A stretch of 64,000 nucleotides of DNA, from contig NZ_JACRSX010000008.1 of NCBI RefSeq assembly GCF_014384985.1, positions 61,595 through 125,594 of the forward strand, in the 5' to 3' direction. This document shows, in pieces, positions 17,376 to 27,685 of the stretch. The translations under genes were made by a program, and so were the position numbers. The notes under the pieces were generated by a model. That model was not told the origin of the DNA and made no database searches. It saw only the letters and a list, made by a program, of their open reading frames with translations. Source of the DNA: Jutongia huaianensis. GTDB taxonomy: Bacteria > Bacillota > Clostridia > Lachnospirales > Lachnospiraceae. The first letter of the stretch is position 1; every line of letters starts with the position of its first letter.

Positions 17376-19154
17376 ATGCCGTGGTATTCCGAGGAACAGA
17401 TCGAGGAAGTACGGTCTCGGAGTGATATTGTCAGCGTGATCGGCAGATATGTCCGGCTAAAACGGACAGGCAGTGGATATACGGGATTGTGTCCGTTTCA
17501 CAATGAGAAAACACCGTCATTTTATGTAAATCCCGCCAGGCAGATGTATAAATGCTTTGGCTGTGGCGTGGGCGGCAATGTACTGACCTTTGTGATGGAA
17601 TATGAAAATCTCACTTTTCCTGAGGCAATGGAGATGTTGGCCGAGCAGGCCGGAATTGATCTTCCCAAGCAGGAAATGACAGCACAGCAAAAACAGCAGG
17701 AGGGCATCAGGCTGACTTTGCTGGAGATCAATAAAAAGGCGGCGAGGTATTATTTTGCCCTGTTGAAATCCCCGCGGGGAAAGGTTGGGTATGATTATCT
17801 CACGGGCAGAGGGCTGACCGATGAAACGATTCTTCACTTTGGCCTGGGCTTCGCCGGACAGGGCGGCGGAGAGCTGTATCAGTATTTGAAAAAGGAAGGC
17901 TACAGCGATCAGATCCTTAAGGAGACAGGCCTTTTTAAGATGGATGAACGAGGCGTCTATGACAAGTTTTGGAACCGGGTCATGTTTCCAATCATGGATG
18001 TCAATAACCGTGTGATCGGGTTTGGCGGCCGTGTCATGGGAGATGCAAAGCCAAAGTACCTCAATTCACCGGAGACAAAGATCTTTGACAAAAGCAGGAA
18101 CCTGTTTGGACTCAATTATGCCAAGCGGGGTAAGAGAAACAATATGATCCTGTGTGAGGGATATATGGATGTGATCGCTCTGCATCAGGCCGGTTTTACC
18201 AATGCAGTTGCATCTCTTGGAACGGCATTTACCGAGCAGCAGGCCAATCTGATCCGGCGTTATACGGATGAGGTGCTTTTGACCTACGACAGTGATGGTG
18301 CAGGTGTAAAGGCTGCAATGAGGGCAATTCCGATGCTGAGAAGAGCAGGCATTACCGGAAAGGTTATCCATATGGAGCCCTATAAGGACCCGGATGAATT
18401 TATTAAAAATCTGGGCGCAGATGAGTTTGAAAAGCGGATAGAGGAGGCACAGAACAGCTTCTTCTTTGAGATTGAGGTGACCAAAAGAAACTATTCTATG
18501 AGTGATCCGGACCAGAAGACAAAATTTATCCATGAGATTGCCAGAAAGCTTCTTGTTTTTGAGGACAAGATCCAGCGGAATAATTATCTGGAAGCGGTAG
18601 CTGCCCGGTATAATATTAAAACAGAGGATCTGCAGCAGCTTGTGGTGCGGTATGGCAATCAGATGCCGTCAGGCTATGAGGAGGTCATGGAGGAGAGACA
18701 GCAGGAACGGCTCCGAAAAGGCCGTAAAAAGGAGTTGAGAGAGGGCATTAGTTATTCCTACCGGCTGCTTTTGTCATGGTTGATCGAGGAACCGCAGCTG
18801 TTCCGGCAGATCAGTCAATGGATCAAACCGGAGGATTTTGAGGAAGGATTGTACCGGACCGTGGCGAAGGAGCTCTATGAACAGATGGAAAAGGAAGAGC
18901 TGGAGCCCGCAAGGATCATAGGACATTTTACCGAGGTAGAGGAGCAAAACAAGGTAGCGTCTATGTTTCAGACAAGCTTTGGCAGTGAGATCCAGGCAGA
19001 GGAAAAGAAAAAGGCGATCACGGATCTGATCCTGAAGATCAAAGAACACAGTTTGGAGCGGCAGGCGGGAGAAGTTACAGATCTCAATGAACTGCAAAAG
19101 CTCGTACAACAAAAGAAAATGCTGCAAGGTGCAGTAAAACTGCATATTTCATAA
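17376..19154 (+). CDS. dnaG: DNA primase
   Basis: 592 residues. Makes RNA primers at the replication fork. The N-terminal CHC2 zinc finger is clear (CPFHNEKTPSF...YKCFGCGVGG, about residues 40-65). The Toprim core follows, with EGYMDVIALHQAGF and the metal-binding TYDSDGAG, then a C-terminal DnaB-binding region (about 450-592). The ATG at 17376 has a near-perfect GGGAGGTGAT site. rpoD follows after 39 bp in the macromolecular-synthesis arrangement dnaG-rpoD widespread in Firmicutes. Confidence 0.97.
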   Translation: MPWYSEEQIEEVRSRSDIVSVIGRYVRLKRTGSGYTGLCPFHNEKTPSFYVNPARQMYKCFGCGVGGNVLTFVMEYENLTFPEAMEMLAEQAGIDLPKQEMTAQQKQQEGIRLTLLEINKKAARYYFALLKSPRGKVGYDYLTGRGLTDETILHFGLGFAGQGGGELYQYLKKEGYSDQILKETGLFKMDERGVYDKFWNRVMFPIMDVNNRVIGFGGRVMGDAKPKYLNSPETKIFDKSRNLFGLNYAKRGKRNNMILCEGYMDVIALHQAGFTNAVASLGTAFTEQQANLIRRYTDEVLLTYDSDGAGVKAAMRAIPMLRRAGITGKVIHMEPYKDPDEFIKNLGADEFEKRIEEAQNSFFFEIEVTKRNYSMSDPDQKTKFIHEIARKLLVFEDKIQRNNYLEAVAARYNIKTEDLQQLVVRYGNQMPSGYEEVMEERQQERLRKGRKKELREGISYSYRLLLSWLIEEPQLFRQISQWIKPEDFEEGLYRTVAKELYEQMEKEELEPARIIGHFTEVEEQNKVASMFQTSFGSEIQAEEKKKAITDLILKIKEHSLERQAGEVTDLNELQKLVQQKKMLQGAVKLHIS

Positions 19155-19193
19155 ATAATTGGAAAAAGTATAGGTAAGAAAGGAAGGTATCGT

Positions 19194-20573
19194 ATGGCAA
19201 CAGAGAAAAAGCAGGCAACAAAAGCGGCAGAGACAAAGGAGGAGAAAATGAAAAAGTCTACCGTCGAAAAAGCTGCTGAAGGTACTACTTCTGTAGATGA
19301 CGAGAAAAAGAAAACAAAGACAACGAAAACAACGGCAAAAAAGACAGAAGCCACAACAAAGAAGGCGTCAGAGAGCGAAAAGAAGACTTCTAAAGCGAAG
19401 TCTTCCAAGTCTGCAAAATCAAAGACAAAAGGTTCAGGAGATGACAAAAATGAAAACCACGAGGTGAAGTTTATCGAAAAGCTGAATGCCTTAAAGGAGC
19501 TGGCGCATACCAAAAAGAACGTGCTGGAGTATCAGGAGATCAATAATTTCTTTGGGGATATGGAGTTAGACGAGGAAAAGATGGAAAAGATCATCGAATA
19601 CCTGGAAAATAACGGCATCGATGTGTTCCAGATTTCCGACGATAAGGATGATGTGGATGATGACATCATTCTTGGCATGGAAGCAGACGGTGAGGGCAAC
19701 GAGGAGGATATTGAAAATATCGACCTTTCGGTGCCGGACGGTGTCAGCATTGAGGATCCGGTCAGAATGTATCTGAAGGAGATCGGAAAGGTTCCTCTTC
19801 TCTCAGCAGATGAAGAGGTGGAGCTGGCAAAGCGTATGGAAGAGGGGGACGCAGAGGCCAAAAAGAAGCTGGCAGAGGCAAACCTTCGTCTGGTTGTCAG
19901 CATTGCAAAGCGTTATGTGGGACGAGGCATGCTGTTCCTTGATCTGATCCAGGAGGGAAATCTTGGTCTGATCAAAGCAGTAGAAAAGTTTGATTATAAG
20001 AAGGGATACAAGTTCAGTACCTATGCAACATGGTGGATCCGTCAGGCAATCACCCGTGCCATTGCAGATCAGGCAAGAACCATTCGTATTCCGGTTCATA
20101 TGGTGGAGACCATCAATAAATTTGTCCGTGTACAGCGTCAGCTCTTACAGGAACTTGGTAGAGAGCCGTATCCTGAGGAGATAGCAGAGCATATGAATAT
20201 GCCGGTGGACCGTGTCCGCGAGATTCAGAAAATCTCATTGGAGCCTGTTTCTCTGGAGACACCGATCGGCGAGGAGGAGGACAGCCATCTTGGAGACTTC
20301 ATTCAGGATGAAAATGTGCCGGTACCCGCAGAGGCAGCAGCATTTACCCTTCTCAGAGAACAGCTTGAGGAAGTGCTTGGTACTTTAACAGAGCGCGAGC
20401 AGAAGGTATTGAAGCTTCGTTTTGGTCTGGAGGACGGCCGTTCCCGCACTCTGGAGGAAGTGGGACGTGAGTTTGAAGTTACCAGAGAGCGTATTCGTCA
20501 GATTGAGGCAAAGGCACTTCGGAAGCTCAGACATCCGAGCCGCAGCCGCAAGCTGAAGGATTATCTGGATTGA
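19194..20573 (+). CDS. rpoD: RNA polymerase primary sigma factor RpoD/SigA
   Basis: 459 residues, longer than most Firmicutes SigA (about 370). The extra length is a low-complexity N-terminal arm of about 90 residues made mainly of K, T, S, E and A. It is followed by region 1.1, region 1.2 ([16 protein letters not shown]), region 2 ([21 protein letters not shown] and [13 protein letters not shown]), region 3 ([17 protein letters not shown]) and region 4.2 with the -35-reading helix ([20 protein letters not shown]). AGGAAGG precedes the ATG. The intact regions 2 and 4 match the TTGACA/TATAAT promoters seen in this window. The stop overlaps the TTG start of trmK by 4 bp. Confidence 0.97.
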   Translation: MATEKKQATKAAETKEEKMKKSTVEKAAEGTTSVDDEKKKTKTTKTTAKKTEATTKKASESEKKTSKAKSSKSAKSKTKGSGDDKNENHEVKFIEKLNALKELAHTKKNVLEYQEINNFFGDMELDEEKMEKIIEYLENNGIDVFQISDDKDDVDDDIILGMEADGEGNEEDIENIDLSVPDGVSIEDPVRMYLKEIGKVPLLSADEEVELAKRMEEGDAEAKKKLAEANLRLVVSIAKRYVGRGMLFLDLIQEGNLGLIKAVEKFDYKKGYKFSTYATWWIRQAITRAIADQARTIRIPVHMVETINKFVRVQRQLLQELGREPYPEEIAEHMNMPVDRVREIQKISLEPVSLETPIGEEEDSHLGDFIQDENVPVPAEAAAFTLLREQLEEVLGTLTEREQKVLKLRFGLEDGRSRTLEEVGREFEVTRERIRQIEAKALRKLRHPSRSRKLKDYLD

Positions 20574-21283
20574 TCCGGCTTTCCAAAAGGCTGCAGGCAG
20601 TGGCACATCAGGTGAAGATCCATGGTGTGACTGCGGACATTGGCTGTGACCACGGGTTTACATCGATCTATCTGATCGAGCAGGGACTGGCTGATCATGT
20701 GATCGCAATGGATATTAACGAGGGACCTCTGGAGAGAGCCAGAGAACATGTGACGGAGAGCGGTCTGACAGAACAGATCGAGCTTCGGCTGTCGGACGGA
20801 GCGAAGAAGCTTGTGCCGGGAGAAGCGGATACCCTGTTGGTCAGCGGCATGGGAGGAGCTTTGATCTGTAAGATACTGGAGGATTCGCCTGAGATTGTGG
20901 AGAGGGTACAGGAGCTTGTGTTGTCGCCGCAGTCAGAATGGTCTGTGGTACGCCACTATCTTCATGAACATGGATTTATGATTGCCGCGGAGACAATGGT
21001 TCTTGATCAGGGCAAATATTATCTGATCATGCGGGCGGTTCCGGGACAGGAGCATTATTCCGATGAAATGGAATATATATATGGAAGATATCTGCTGGAG
21101 CATGGGGATACCTGTCTTATTTCCTTTTTGGAGAAGGAGGAGACAAGGCTTCAGGGGATATTAAATAAAATGGCATCAAGGCAGTTATCGGAGCAGGCAG
21201 CACGCCAGAAACAGGAACTGGAGCAGGAACAGGTTCTTGTGCAGCAGGCAAAGGAAATCTGTCTGCACAGAAAGGAAGGGTGA
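20570..21283 (+). CDS. trmK: tRNA (adenine(22)-N(1))-methyltransferase TrmK
   Basis: 237 residues. SAM-dependent enzyme that methylates A22 of tRNA. The SAM-binding motif I is seen as [17 protein letters not shown] (about residues 20-36), followed by [12 protein letters not shown] and SGMGGALI. The C-terminal part is a charged, coiled region. The start is a TTG overlapping the rpoD stop by 4 bp (TTGA), with AAGGA about 10 bp upstream in rpoD, a translationally coupled arrangement. rpoD-trmK linkage is standard in Firmicutes. Confidence 0.92.
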   Translation: MIRLSKRLQAVAHQVKIHGVTADIGCDHGFTSIYLIEQGLADHVIAMDINEGPLERAREHVTESGLTEQIELRLSDGAKKLVPGEADTLLVSGMGGALICKILEDSPEIVERVQELVLSPQSEWSVVRHYLHEHGFMIAAETMVLDQGKYYLIMRAVPGQEHYSDEMEYIYGRYLLEHGDTCLISFLEKEETRLQGILNKMASRQLSEQAARQKQELEQEQVLVQQAKEICLHRKEG

Positions 21284-21286
21284 CAT

Positions 21287-22939
21287 ATGGTGAAGGTAAC
21301 AGTAGATGGGGAATTAACGGAATATGAGAGGGGTACTACATATTTACAGATCGCAAAGGATTTTCAGAAGAATTACGAGCATGATATTATATTGGCGAAA
21401 CGGGGAGAAAAGCTGATCGAGTTAAACAAATCCGTCAATAAGGAGCAGGAGATCACGTTCCTGACAACGGCCAGTGACAGTGGATATAAAACCTACGTCC
21501 GGGGCGTAACGCTTCTGTTGCTTCGCAGCTTTTATCACGTTGCCGGAGAGAAGGGACTGGAAAACGTCTTTGTAAAGCATACTCTGGGAGATAATGTTTA
21601 TTGTGAAGCAGAAGGGATTGAACTGACAAAGGAGCTGTTAGATCAGGTGGAGCAGTTTATGCACAGTCTGGTGGAGCAGGATAAGGTATTTCATAAGAAA
21701 TCCGTCAGCACCTCGTCGGCAGTGGAAACTTTTGAAAAGTATGGTATGAAGGACAAAAAGAAGCTGTTTGAATACCGCAGGGTTTCCAAGGTAAATATCT
21801 ACAATCTGGATGGCTTCGAGGATTATTATTATGGCTACATGCCGCCATCTACAGGGATATTAAAGTATTTCCGATTGGAGAAATATGATAAGGGATTCCT
21901 GATCTGTCTGCCAAACCGCAAGCATCCGGAAACTCTGGCTCCGGTCAAGGAGACACCGAAGCTGTTTGCAACGCTGCAGGAGGCAAGTGAATGGGGACGG
22001 ATGATGAATGTAGACACCGTGGGAGCATTAAATGATGTGATCTCCCATGGCGGTATTACGGATCTGATCCTGGTGCAGGAGGCACTTCAGGAGAAGAAGG
22101 TGGCAGAGATTGCAGAACAGATCGCCAGTGACCGGAGTAAAAAGTTTGTGATGATTGCGGGACCATCTTCTTCAGGTAAGACTTCCTTCTCTCATCGTCT
22201 ATCGATCCAGCTCCGTACTCACGGTCTGAAGCCGCATACCATTGCTTTAGACAATTATTTTAAGGATCGCAAGGATACACCGTTGGATGAGGATGGCAAT
22301 TACAATTTCGAATGTCTGGAGGCAATCGACACAAAGCAGTTTAATGAAGATATGACAGCGCTTCTGGATGGAAAAAGAGTTGAGCTTCCGGAGTTTAATT
22401 TCCTGCTGGGCAAGAGAGAATATAATGGCGATTTCCGCCAGCTTGGTCCGGAGGATATTCTGGTGATCGAGGGAATTCATGGACTCAACGAAAAGATGTC
22501 CTATTCTCTGCCGAAGGAGAGCAAGTTTAAGATTTATATCAGTGCATTGACACAGTTAAATATTGATGAGCACAACCGGATCTCCACGACGGACGGACGA
22601 CTGATCCGCCGGATGGTCCGGGATGCCAGAACACGCGGGGCATCGGCAATGCATACCATCGGTATGTGGCCTTCGGTACGCCGGGGAGAGGATCAGTACA
22701 TATTCCCATTCCAAGAGGAAGCGGATGTGATGTTTAATTCTGCGCTGATCTATGAGCTGGCTGTGTTAAAACCATATGCCGAGTCTATTCTTTTTGGCAT
22801 TCCAAAGGATGTGCCGGAGTATGTAGAGGCAAAGCGTCTGTTAAAATTCCTGGATTATTTTATCGGTGTCAGTACCGAGGTGATCCCGAAGAATTCGTTA
22901 ATGAGAGAGTTTGTAGGCGGAAGTATTTTCCGTGTATAA
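21287..22939 (+). CDS. Uridine kinase-like protein with N-terminal TGS and ThrRS-like domains
   Basis: 550 residues. An N-terminal TGS domain (about 1-62) is followed by a region like the second additional domain of threonyl-tRNA synthetase (about 63-200) and then a P-loop nucleoside kinase domain (about 280-550). The Walker A motif is at about 290-298 (GPSSSGKTS), with later IALDNYFKDRKDTPLD and the VIEGIHGLN motif. This composite is common in Clostridia and is usually annotated as uridine kinase or nucleoside kinase; the true substrate is not clear. It starts 3 bp after trmK, behind AAGGAAGG. Confidence 0.88.
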   Translation: MVKVTVDGELTEYERGTTYLQIAKDFQKNYEHDIILAKRGEKLIELNKSVNKEQEITFLTTASDSGYKTYVRGVTLLLLRSFYHVAGEKGLENVFVKHTLGDNVYCEAEGIELTKELLDQVEQFMHSLVEQDKVFHKKSVSTSSAVETFEKYGMKDKKKLFEYRRVSKVNIYNLDGFEDYYYGYMPPSTGILKYFRLEKYDKGFLICLPNRKHPETLAPVKETPKLFATLQEASEWGRMMNVDTVGALNDVISHGGITDLILVQEALQEKKVAEIAEQIASDRSKKFVMIAGPSSSGKTSFSHRLSIQLRTHGLKPHTIALDNYFKDRKDTPLDEDGNYNFECLEAIDTKQFNEDMTALLDGKRVELPEFNFLLGKREYNGDFRQLGPEDILVIEGIHGLNEKMSYSLPKESKFKIYISALTQLNIDEHNRISTTDGRLIRRMVRDARTRGASAMHTIGMWPSVRRGEDQYIFPFQEEADVMFNSALIYELAVLKPYAESILFGIPKDVPEYVEAKRLLKFLDYFIGVSTEVIPKNSLMREFVGGSIFRV

Positions 22940-22962
22940 ATAGAAAGGCAAGGTGAATTGCA

Positions 22963-23799
22963 GTGGCAAAATTAATCGATGGAAAAAAGATTTCAGGGGA
23001 GATTAAGGATGAATTAAAGGAAAAGGTGGCGCAGCTTAAGGAGAAGGGTGTGGAAGTAACCCTGGCAGTGATTCAGGTTGGAAATGATCCGGCCTCCACC
23101 GTATATGTAGGCAATAAAAAGAAAGCCTGTGCATATATTGGCATCAATTCTCTGGCATATGAGCTGCCGGAGGAGACAACACAGGAGGAACTTCTGAATC
23201 TGGTGCGTCAGTTAAATGACAGAGAGGATGTCAATGGCATTCTGGTACAGCTTCCGCTGCCGGCACATATAGACGAGGATACCGTGATCCGTACTATCGC
23301 GCCGGAGAAGGATGTGGACGGTTTTCATCCACAGAGTGTCGGTCTGTTAAGCATCGGCCAGAAGGGCTTTGTATCCTGCACCCCGGCCGGTATCATTCAG
23401 CTGTTAAAAAGATCCGGCATTGAGATTGACGGAAAGGAGTGCGTTGTGGTAGGGCGGAGTAATATTGTCGGAAAACCGATGGCAATGCTTCTGATCCGCG
23501 AAAACGGCACAGTAACCGTATGCCATTCCCATACCAGGGATCTGAAGGAAGTGACCAGACGGGCGGATATTCTGGTGGTAGCCATTGGAAAACGTCAGTT
23601 TATTACTGCAGATTATGTCAAAGAAGGCGCCACAGTCATTGATGTGGGAATGCACCGCAAAGAGGATGGCAAGCTCTGCGGTGACGTGGATTTTGATTCC
23701 GTGGAGCCGGTAGCCGGGGCTATTACGCCGGTACCGGGCGGCGTTGGTCCGATGACCATTGCCATGCTGATGAACAACTGTGTTTCATCCGTAGAATAA
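22963..23799 (+). CDS. folD: Bifunctional methylenetetrahydrofolate dehydrogenase/methenyltetrahydrofolate cyclohydrolase
   Basis: 278 residues. Interconverts 5,10-methylene-, methenyl- and 10-formyl-tetrahydrofolate with NADP+. The substrate region has the catalytic Lys-Tyr environment (STVYVGNKKKACAYIGI), QLPLPAHID and the PEKDVDGFHP signature. The cofactor domain shows VVVGRSNIVGKPMAMLL, and the C terminus has PVPGGVGPMTIAMLM. The start is GTG with AAGGTG upstream. It lies 23 bp after the kinase gene and 23 bp before rimO. Confidence 0.97.
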   Translation: MAKLIDGKKISGEIKDELKEKVAQLKEKGVEVTLAVIQVGNDPASTVYVGNKKKACAYIGINSLAYELPEETTQEELLNLVRQLNDREDVNGILVQLPLPAHIDEDTVIRTIAPEKDVDGFHPQSVGLLSIGQKGFVSCTPAGIIQLLKRSGIEIDGKECVVVGRSNIVGKPMAMLLIRENGTVTVCHSHTRDLKEVTRRADILVVAIGKRQFITADYVKEGATVIDVGMHRKEDGKLCGDVDFDSVEPVAGAITPVPGGVGPMTIAMLMNNCVSSVE

Positions 23800-23822
23800 T
23801 GTACTAGAATGGAGAACAGAAC

Positions 23823-25175
23823 ATGAATATATTTTTTGTATCTCTTGGCTGTGACAAAAACTTGGTGGACAGTGAGATGATGATCACCTCTCTGCGCAAG
23901 GATAGCTTTGAGATCATCGACCGGGAAGAGGAAGCGGATATCATTGTGGTAAATACCTGCTGTTTTATTGGAGATGCCAAGGAGGAAAGCATCAATACAC
24001 TTCTGGAGATGGCCGCATACAAAGAGGATGGGAAATGTAAGCTTCTGGTGGCGGCAGGATGCCTTGCACAGCGTTATCATCAGGAGATCCGGACGGAGAT
24101 CCCGGAGGTGGATGTGATCATTGGCACCATGGGGTATGAGAAAATGGGCCGGACACTCCGGAAAGCTCTGGAGCAAAAGGGTGTGGTGGAGAGCCTGAAA
24201 AGCATTGATTATCTGCCGACGCCCCTGACGGACAGAGATAATACGTCCGGTGGCAGCTATGCGTATCTCAAGATTGCAGAGGGATGTGACAAGTGCTGCA
24301 CGTATTGTATCATTCCGAAGGTACGTGGTCATTACCGCAGTGTGCCGATGGAAAATCTCGTACAGCAGGCACGTCACCTTGCAGAAAATGGTGTAAGAGA
24401 GCTGATACTTGTGGCGCAGGAGACAACATTATACGGCACAGATCTGTATGGAGAGAAAAGTCTGCCAAAGCTCCTGGAGCGGTTATCTGAGGTAGAGGAT
24501 ATCCGCTGGATCCGGATTTTATATTGCTATCCGGAGGAGATTACCCAGGAGCTGATCGATGCCATTAAGAAGCTGCCGAAGGTATGTCATTATCTGGATA
24601 TTCCAATCCAGCACGGGGCGGATACGATCCTGAAAAAGATGGGAAGACGTACGGACCGGGCGCAGCTTACGCAGATGGTACAGCATTTGCGTAAGGAGAT
24701 TCCGGATATTGCGTTGAGAACCACACTGATCACCGGATTTCCGGGAGAGACACAGGAGGATTTTGAGGCGCTTCAGGAGTTTGTAAAAGCAATGCGGTTT
24801 GACCGTCTGGGCGTATTTACTTATTCACAGGAAGAGGACACTCCGGCAGCAGAGATGGAGGATCAGATTCCGGAGGAGCTTAAGGAGGAACGCCGTGATG
24901 CAATCATGGCAATGCAGCAGGAGATTGCCTTCGAGAAAAATGAATCCCGTATCGGGCAGGAAATGGATGTAATGATCGAAGGATATCTTCCGGATGATGA
25001 TGTCTATGTGGGCAGGAGCTATATGGACGCGCCGGACGTGGACGGCTTTGTCTTTTTATCCACAAGCTGGCATCTTGTAACCGGTGATTATGTACGGGTA
25101 CAGATCGTACAGGCACAGGGGTATGATCTGATCGGAGAAGTAATAGAGGAGGACGACGATGAATTTACCAAATAA
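23823..25175 (+). CDS. rimO: Ribosomal protein uS12 methylthiotransferase RimO
   Basis: 450 residues. Radical SAM enzyme that beta-methylthiolates an aspartate of ribosomal protein S12. The N-terminal domain has three cluster cysteines (SLGCDKN, NTCCFIGDAKEES, AAGCLAQRY). The radical SAM motif is CDKCCTYCIIPKVRGHYRS, and the C-terminal TRAM domain ends with the acidic tail. The pattern SLGCDKNLVDSE separates RimO from MiaB, so the window has one of each. pgsA begins inside its 3' end (17-bp overlap). Confidence 0.96.
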   Translation: MNIFFVSLGCDKNLVDSEMMITSLRKDSFEIIDREEEADIIVVNTCCFIGDAKEESINTLLEMAAYKEDGKCKLLVAAGCLAQRYHQEIRTEIPEVDVIIGTMGYEKMGRTLRKALEQKGVVESLKSIDYLPTPLTDRDNTSGGSYAYLKIAEGCDKCCTYCIIPKVRGHYRSVPMENLVQQARHLAENGVRELILVAQETTLYGTDLYGEKSLPKLLERLSEVEDIRWIRILYCYPEEITQELIDAIKKLPKVCHYLDIPIQHGADTILKKMGRRTDRAQLTQMVQHLRKEIPDIALRTTLITGFPGETQEDFEALQEFVKAMRFDRLGVFTYSQEEDTPAAEMEDQIPEELKEERRDAIMAMQQEIAFEKNESRIGQEMDVMIEGYLPDDDVYVGRSYMDAPDVDGFVFLSTSWHLVTGDYVRVQIVQAQGYDLIGEVIEEDDDEFTK

Positions 25176-25707
25176 GATTACAATGTTTCGTGTAGTACTG
25201 ATTCCGTTTTTTGTATTTTTTATGCTTTCCGAGCATATTGCATATCACAATTATATTGCAGTAGCTATTTTTATTGTGGCAAGTCTGACGGATATGCTGG
25301 ATGGCAAGATCGCCAGAAAATATAATCTGGTCTCTAATTTCGGCAAGTTTATGGACCCTCTGGCGGACAAGCTTTTGGTAAGCTCTGCGATGATCTGTTT
25401 TGTGGCTCTTCCATCCAATCCTATGCCGGCATGGGTTGTGATCGTGATCATTGCCCGTGAGTTTATCATCAGCGGCTTTCGACTGGTGGCTTCGGATGCG
25501 GGAGTTGTGATCGCTGCCAGCTATTGGGGCAAGATCAAAACAGTGACGCAGATGATCATGTCTATCCTTTTGATCGTTAATTTTGATGGATATATTATAA
25601 ACATCGTTGAATATGTATTTATCTATGCAGCATTGGTTCTGACGGTCATTTCCCTGGTGGATTATATGGTCAAAAATTGGAGCGTTATGCGGGATGGAAA
25701 CATGTGA
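25159..25707 (+). CDS. pgsA: CDP-diacylglycerol--glycerol-3-phosphate 3-phosphatidyltransferase
   Basis: 182 residues. Integral membrane enzyme that makes phosphatidylglycerol phosphate from CDP-diacylglycerol. The CDP-alcohol phosphotransferase motif is present as DMLDGKIARKYNLVSNFGKFMDPLADK (about residues 39-65; D-G-x2-A-R ... G-x3-D-x3-D form). It has about four to five membrane helices. The start overlaps rimO by 17 bp; GAGGAGG lies just before it inside rimO. rimO-pgsA linkage is common in Firmicutes. Confidence 0.95.
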   Translation: MNLPNKITMFRVVLIPFFVFFMLSEHIAYHNYIAVAIFIVASLTDMLDGKIARKYNLVSNFGKFMDPLADKLLVSSAMICFVALPSNPMPAWVVIVIIAREFIISGFRLVASDAGVVIAASYWGKIKTVTQMIMSILLIVNFDGYIINIVEYVFIYAALVLTVISLVDYMVKNWSVMRDGNM

Positions 25708-25755
25708 TGATACCGAGCCATAAGAGATAGGATATAAAAATCAAAGGAAAACGAT

Positions 25756-27000
25756 ATGAGTGAAATAATAATTGTTGGCGGCGGTGCCGCCGGCATGATG
25801 GCCGCCATTGCAGCGGCAGATCAGGGACATCAGGTGACGATTCTGGAAAAAAACGAAAAGCTGGGCAAAAAAGTATTTATCACGGGCAAGGGAAGATGTA
25901 ACATCACCAATGATAGTGATGTGGAAAATCTGTTGCAGCATACGATCCGGAATCCCAGGTTTTTGTATAGTGCATTTTATACCTTTGACAGCAGCCGTAT
26001 GATGGAGTTTCTGGAAAGTGAGGGCTTACGGATCAAGACAGAGCGGGGGAATAGAGTGTTTCCGCAATCGGATCATTCCTCTGATGTGATCAGAACGCTG
26101 GAAAAGGCAATGAAGAAAAGAGATGTTACCGTCCGTCTCCATACAAAGGTATTGGAAATTCTGGTACAGGATGGACGATGCTGTGGTGTAGTTGCTCAGA
26201 AAACAGAAGGCGGCACGAAGGAGACGCTTTCTGCGGATGCCGTGATTACTGCGACAGGAGGAGTTTCTTATCCTTCTACCGGCTCTACGGGGGACGGGCT
26301 TCGTTTTGCAAAGGGGCTTGGACATCAGATCGTAGATGTGATGCCGTCACTGGTTCCCTTTGAGATCCGGGAGGAGTTTTGCCGGAGGATGCAGGGGTTA
26401 TCCTTGAAAAATGTGTCCATGAAAATGCTTAAAGGCAAGAAAGTCCTTTATGAAGAACTGGGAGAAATGCTCTTTACGCATTTCGGCATCAGTGGTCCGC
26501 TGGTACTGACGGCAAGCTGTCATTTTACAAAACCGGAGGATGATGTCCGGATTGTACTGGATTTAAAGCCTGCCCTGTCAGAAAAGCAGTTGGATGAGCG
26601 GATCCTCCGGGACTTTTCCAAAAACAAAAACAGCTACTTTAAAAACAGCCTTGGAAAGCTTCTGCCATCAAAGATGATTCCTGTGATCGTGGAACTGTCC
26701 GGGATCGGACCGGAGAAGCCGGTCAATGAAGTGACAAAGGAGGAACGGCGGAATCTTGTGGCGTTACTGAAACATCTGGAAATGCATGTTTCGGGACTCC
26801 GGGGCTTCAATGAAGCCATTATCACAAGAGGCGGTATCAATGTAAAGGATGTTGATCCGGGAACCATGGAGTCTAAAAAAGTTCCGGGACTCTATTTTGC
26901 GGGAGAGGTTCTTGATCTGGATGCTGTTACAGGAGGTTATAATCTGCAGATTGCCTGGTCTACCGGATATCTGGCAGGGCTGTCGGCAGGACAAAATTAA
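25756..27000 (+). CDS. HI0933-like NAD(P)/FAD-dependent oxidoreductase
   Basis: 414 residues. An N-terminal dinucleotide-binding GGGAAGMMAAIAAA (about 7-20) with ILEKNEKLGKKVFITGKGRCN is the family mark of HI0933/YhiN flavoproteins. A GSTGDGLRFAKGLGH region and C-terminal FAGEVLDLDAVTGGYNLQIAWSTG complete the FAD fold. The physiological substrate is unknown in this family. It is linked to cmk and ispH, a neighbourhood often seen in Lachnospiraceae. AAAGGAAA lies just upstream of the ATG. Confidence 0.92.
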   Translation: MSEIIIVGGGAAGMMAAIAAADQGHQVTILEKNEKLGKKVFITGKGRCNITNDSDVENLLQHTIRNPRFLYSAFYTFDSSRMMEFLESEGLRIKTERGNRVFPQSDHSSDVIRTLEKAMKKRDVTVRLHTKVLEILVQDGRCCGVVAQKTEGGTKETLSADAVITATGGVSYPSTGSTGDGLRFAKGLGHQIVDVMPSLVPFEIREEFCRRMQGLSLKNVSMKMLKGKKVLYEELGEMLFTHFGISGPLVLTASCHFTKPEDDVRIVLDLKPALSEKQLDERILRDFSKNKNSYFKNSLGKLLPSKMIPVIVELSGIGPEKPVNEVTKEERRNLVALLKHLEMHVSGLRGFNEAIITRGGINVKDVDPGTMESKKVPGLYFAGEVLDLDAVTGGYNLQIAWSTGYLAGLSAGQN

Positions 27001-27019
27001 AAGAAATGAGGAAAAGATT

Positions 27020-27685
27020 ATGAAAAGTATTGCGATTGACGGACCGGCAGGTGCCGGAAAAAGCACGATTGCCAGAAAAGTGGCAGAAAAATTATCATTT
27101 ATTTATGTGGATACCGGAGCAATGTACCGCTCCATGGCACTGTATTTTCTGCGGAACGGTATTTCGTCAGAGGAAGAAGAAAAGATCGCAGCGGCTTGTC
27201 CGGATATTGATGTATCCATCAGTTATCAGAACGGAGAGCAGCAGGTGATCCTGAACGGAGAAAATGTCAATGGACTGATCCGTACCGAGGAGGTCAGCAT
27301 GATGACATCCAACACCTCCAAATATCCGGTAGTCCGGGAGAAGCTTCTGAGCCTCCAGCGCGGTCTGGCGGAAAAGGAAAATGTGATCATGGATGGAAGA
27401 GACATTGGAACGTGCGTTCTTCCGGGGGCGGATGTCAAGATCTATCTGACCGCCAGTGCACAGGAACGTGCCCGCCGCAGATATAAAGAGCAGACGGAAA
27501 GAGGTCTTATATGTGATATGAAGGAAATTGAGCGGGATATTATTGCCAGGGATGAGCAGGATATGAACCGGGAGGTGGCGCCGCTTCGCCAGGCAGAGGA
27601 TGCGGTTCTGGTAGATTCCTCCGATATGAACATAGACCAGGTTGTGGATGAGATTATTCGTATATATCAGGAGAAGACAAAATGA
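27020..27685 (+). CDS. cmk: Cytidylate kinase
   Basis: 221 residues. Phosphorylates CMP and dCMP with ATP. Walker A is IDGPAGAGKSTIARKVA at the N terminus, followed by FIYVDTGAMYRSMALYF, the NMP-binding REEVS-like RTEEVSMMTSN, and MDGRDIGTCVLPGADVKIYLTAS. The ATG at 27020 follows GAGGAAAAG and gives the normal N terminus. The stop overlaps the ispH start by 4 bp (ATGA). Confidence 0.97.
   Translation: MKSIAIDGPAGAGKSTIARKVAEKLSFIYVDTGAMYRSMALYFLRNGISSEEEEKIAAACPDIDVSISYQNGEQQVILNGENVNGLIRTEEVSMMTSNTSKYPVVREKLLSLQRGLAEKENVIMDGRDIGTCVLPGADVKIYLTASAQERARRRYKEQTERGLICDMKEIERDIIARDEQDMNREVAPLRQAEDAVLVDSSDMNIDQVVDEIIRIYQEKTK

Noticed and set aside
23613..24377. 254-residue open frame on the minus strand
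   Set aside because: Antisense to folD and rimO, both certain genes; no family signs.
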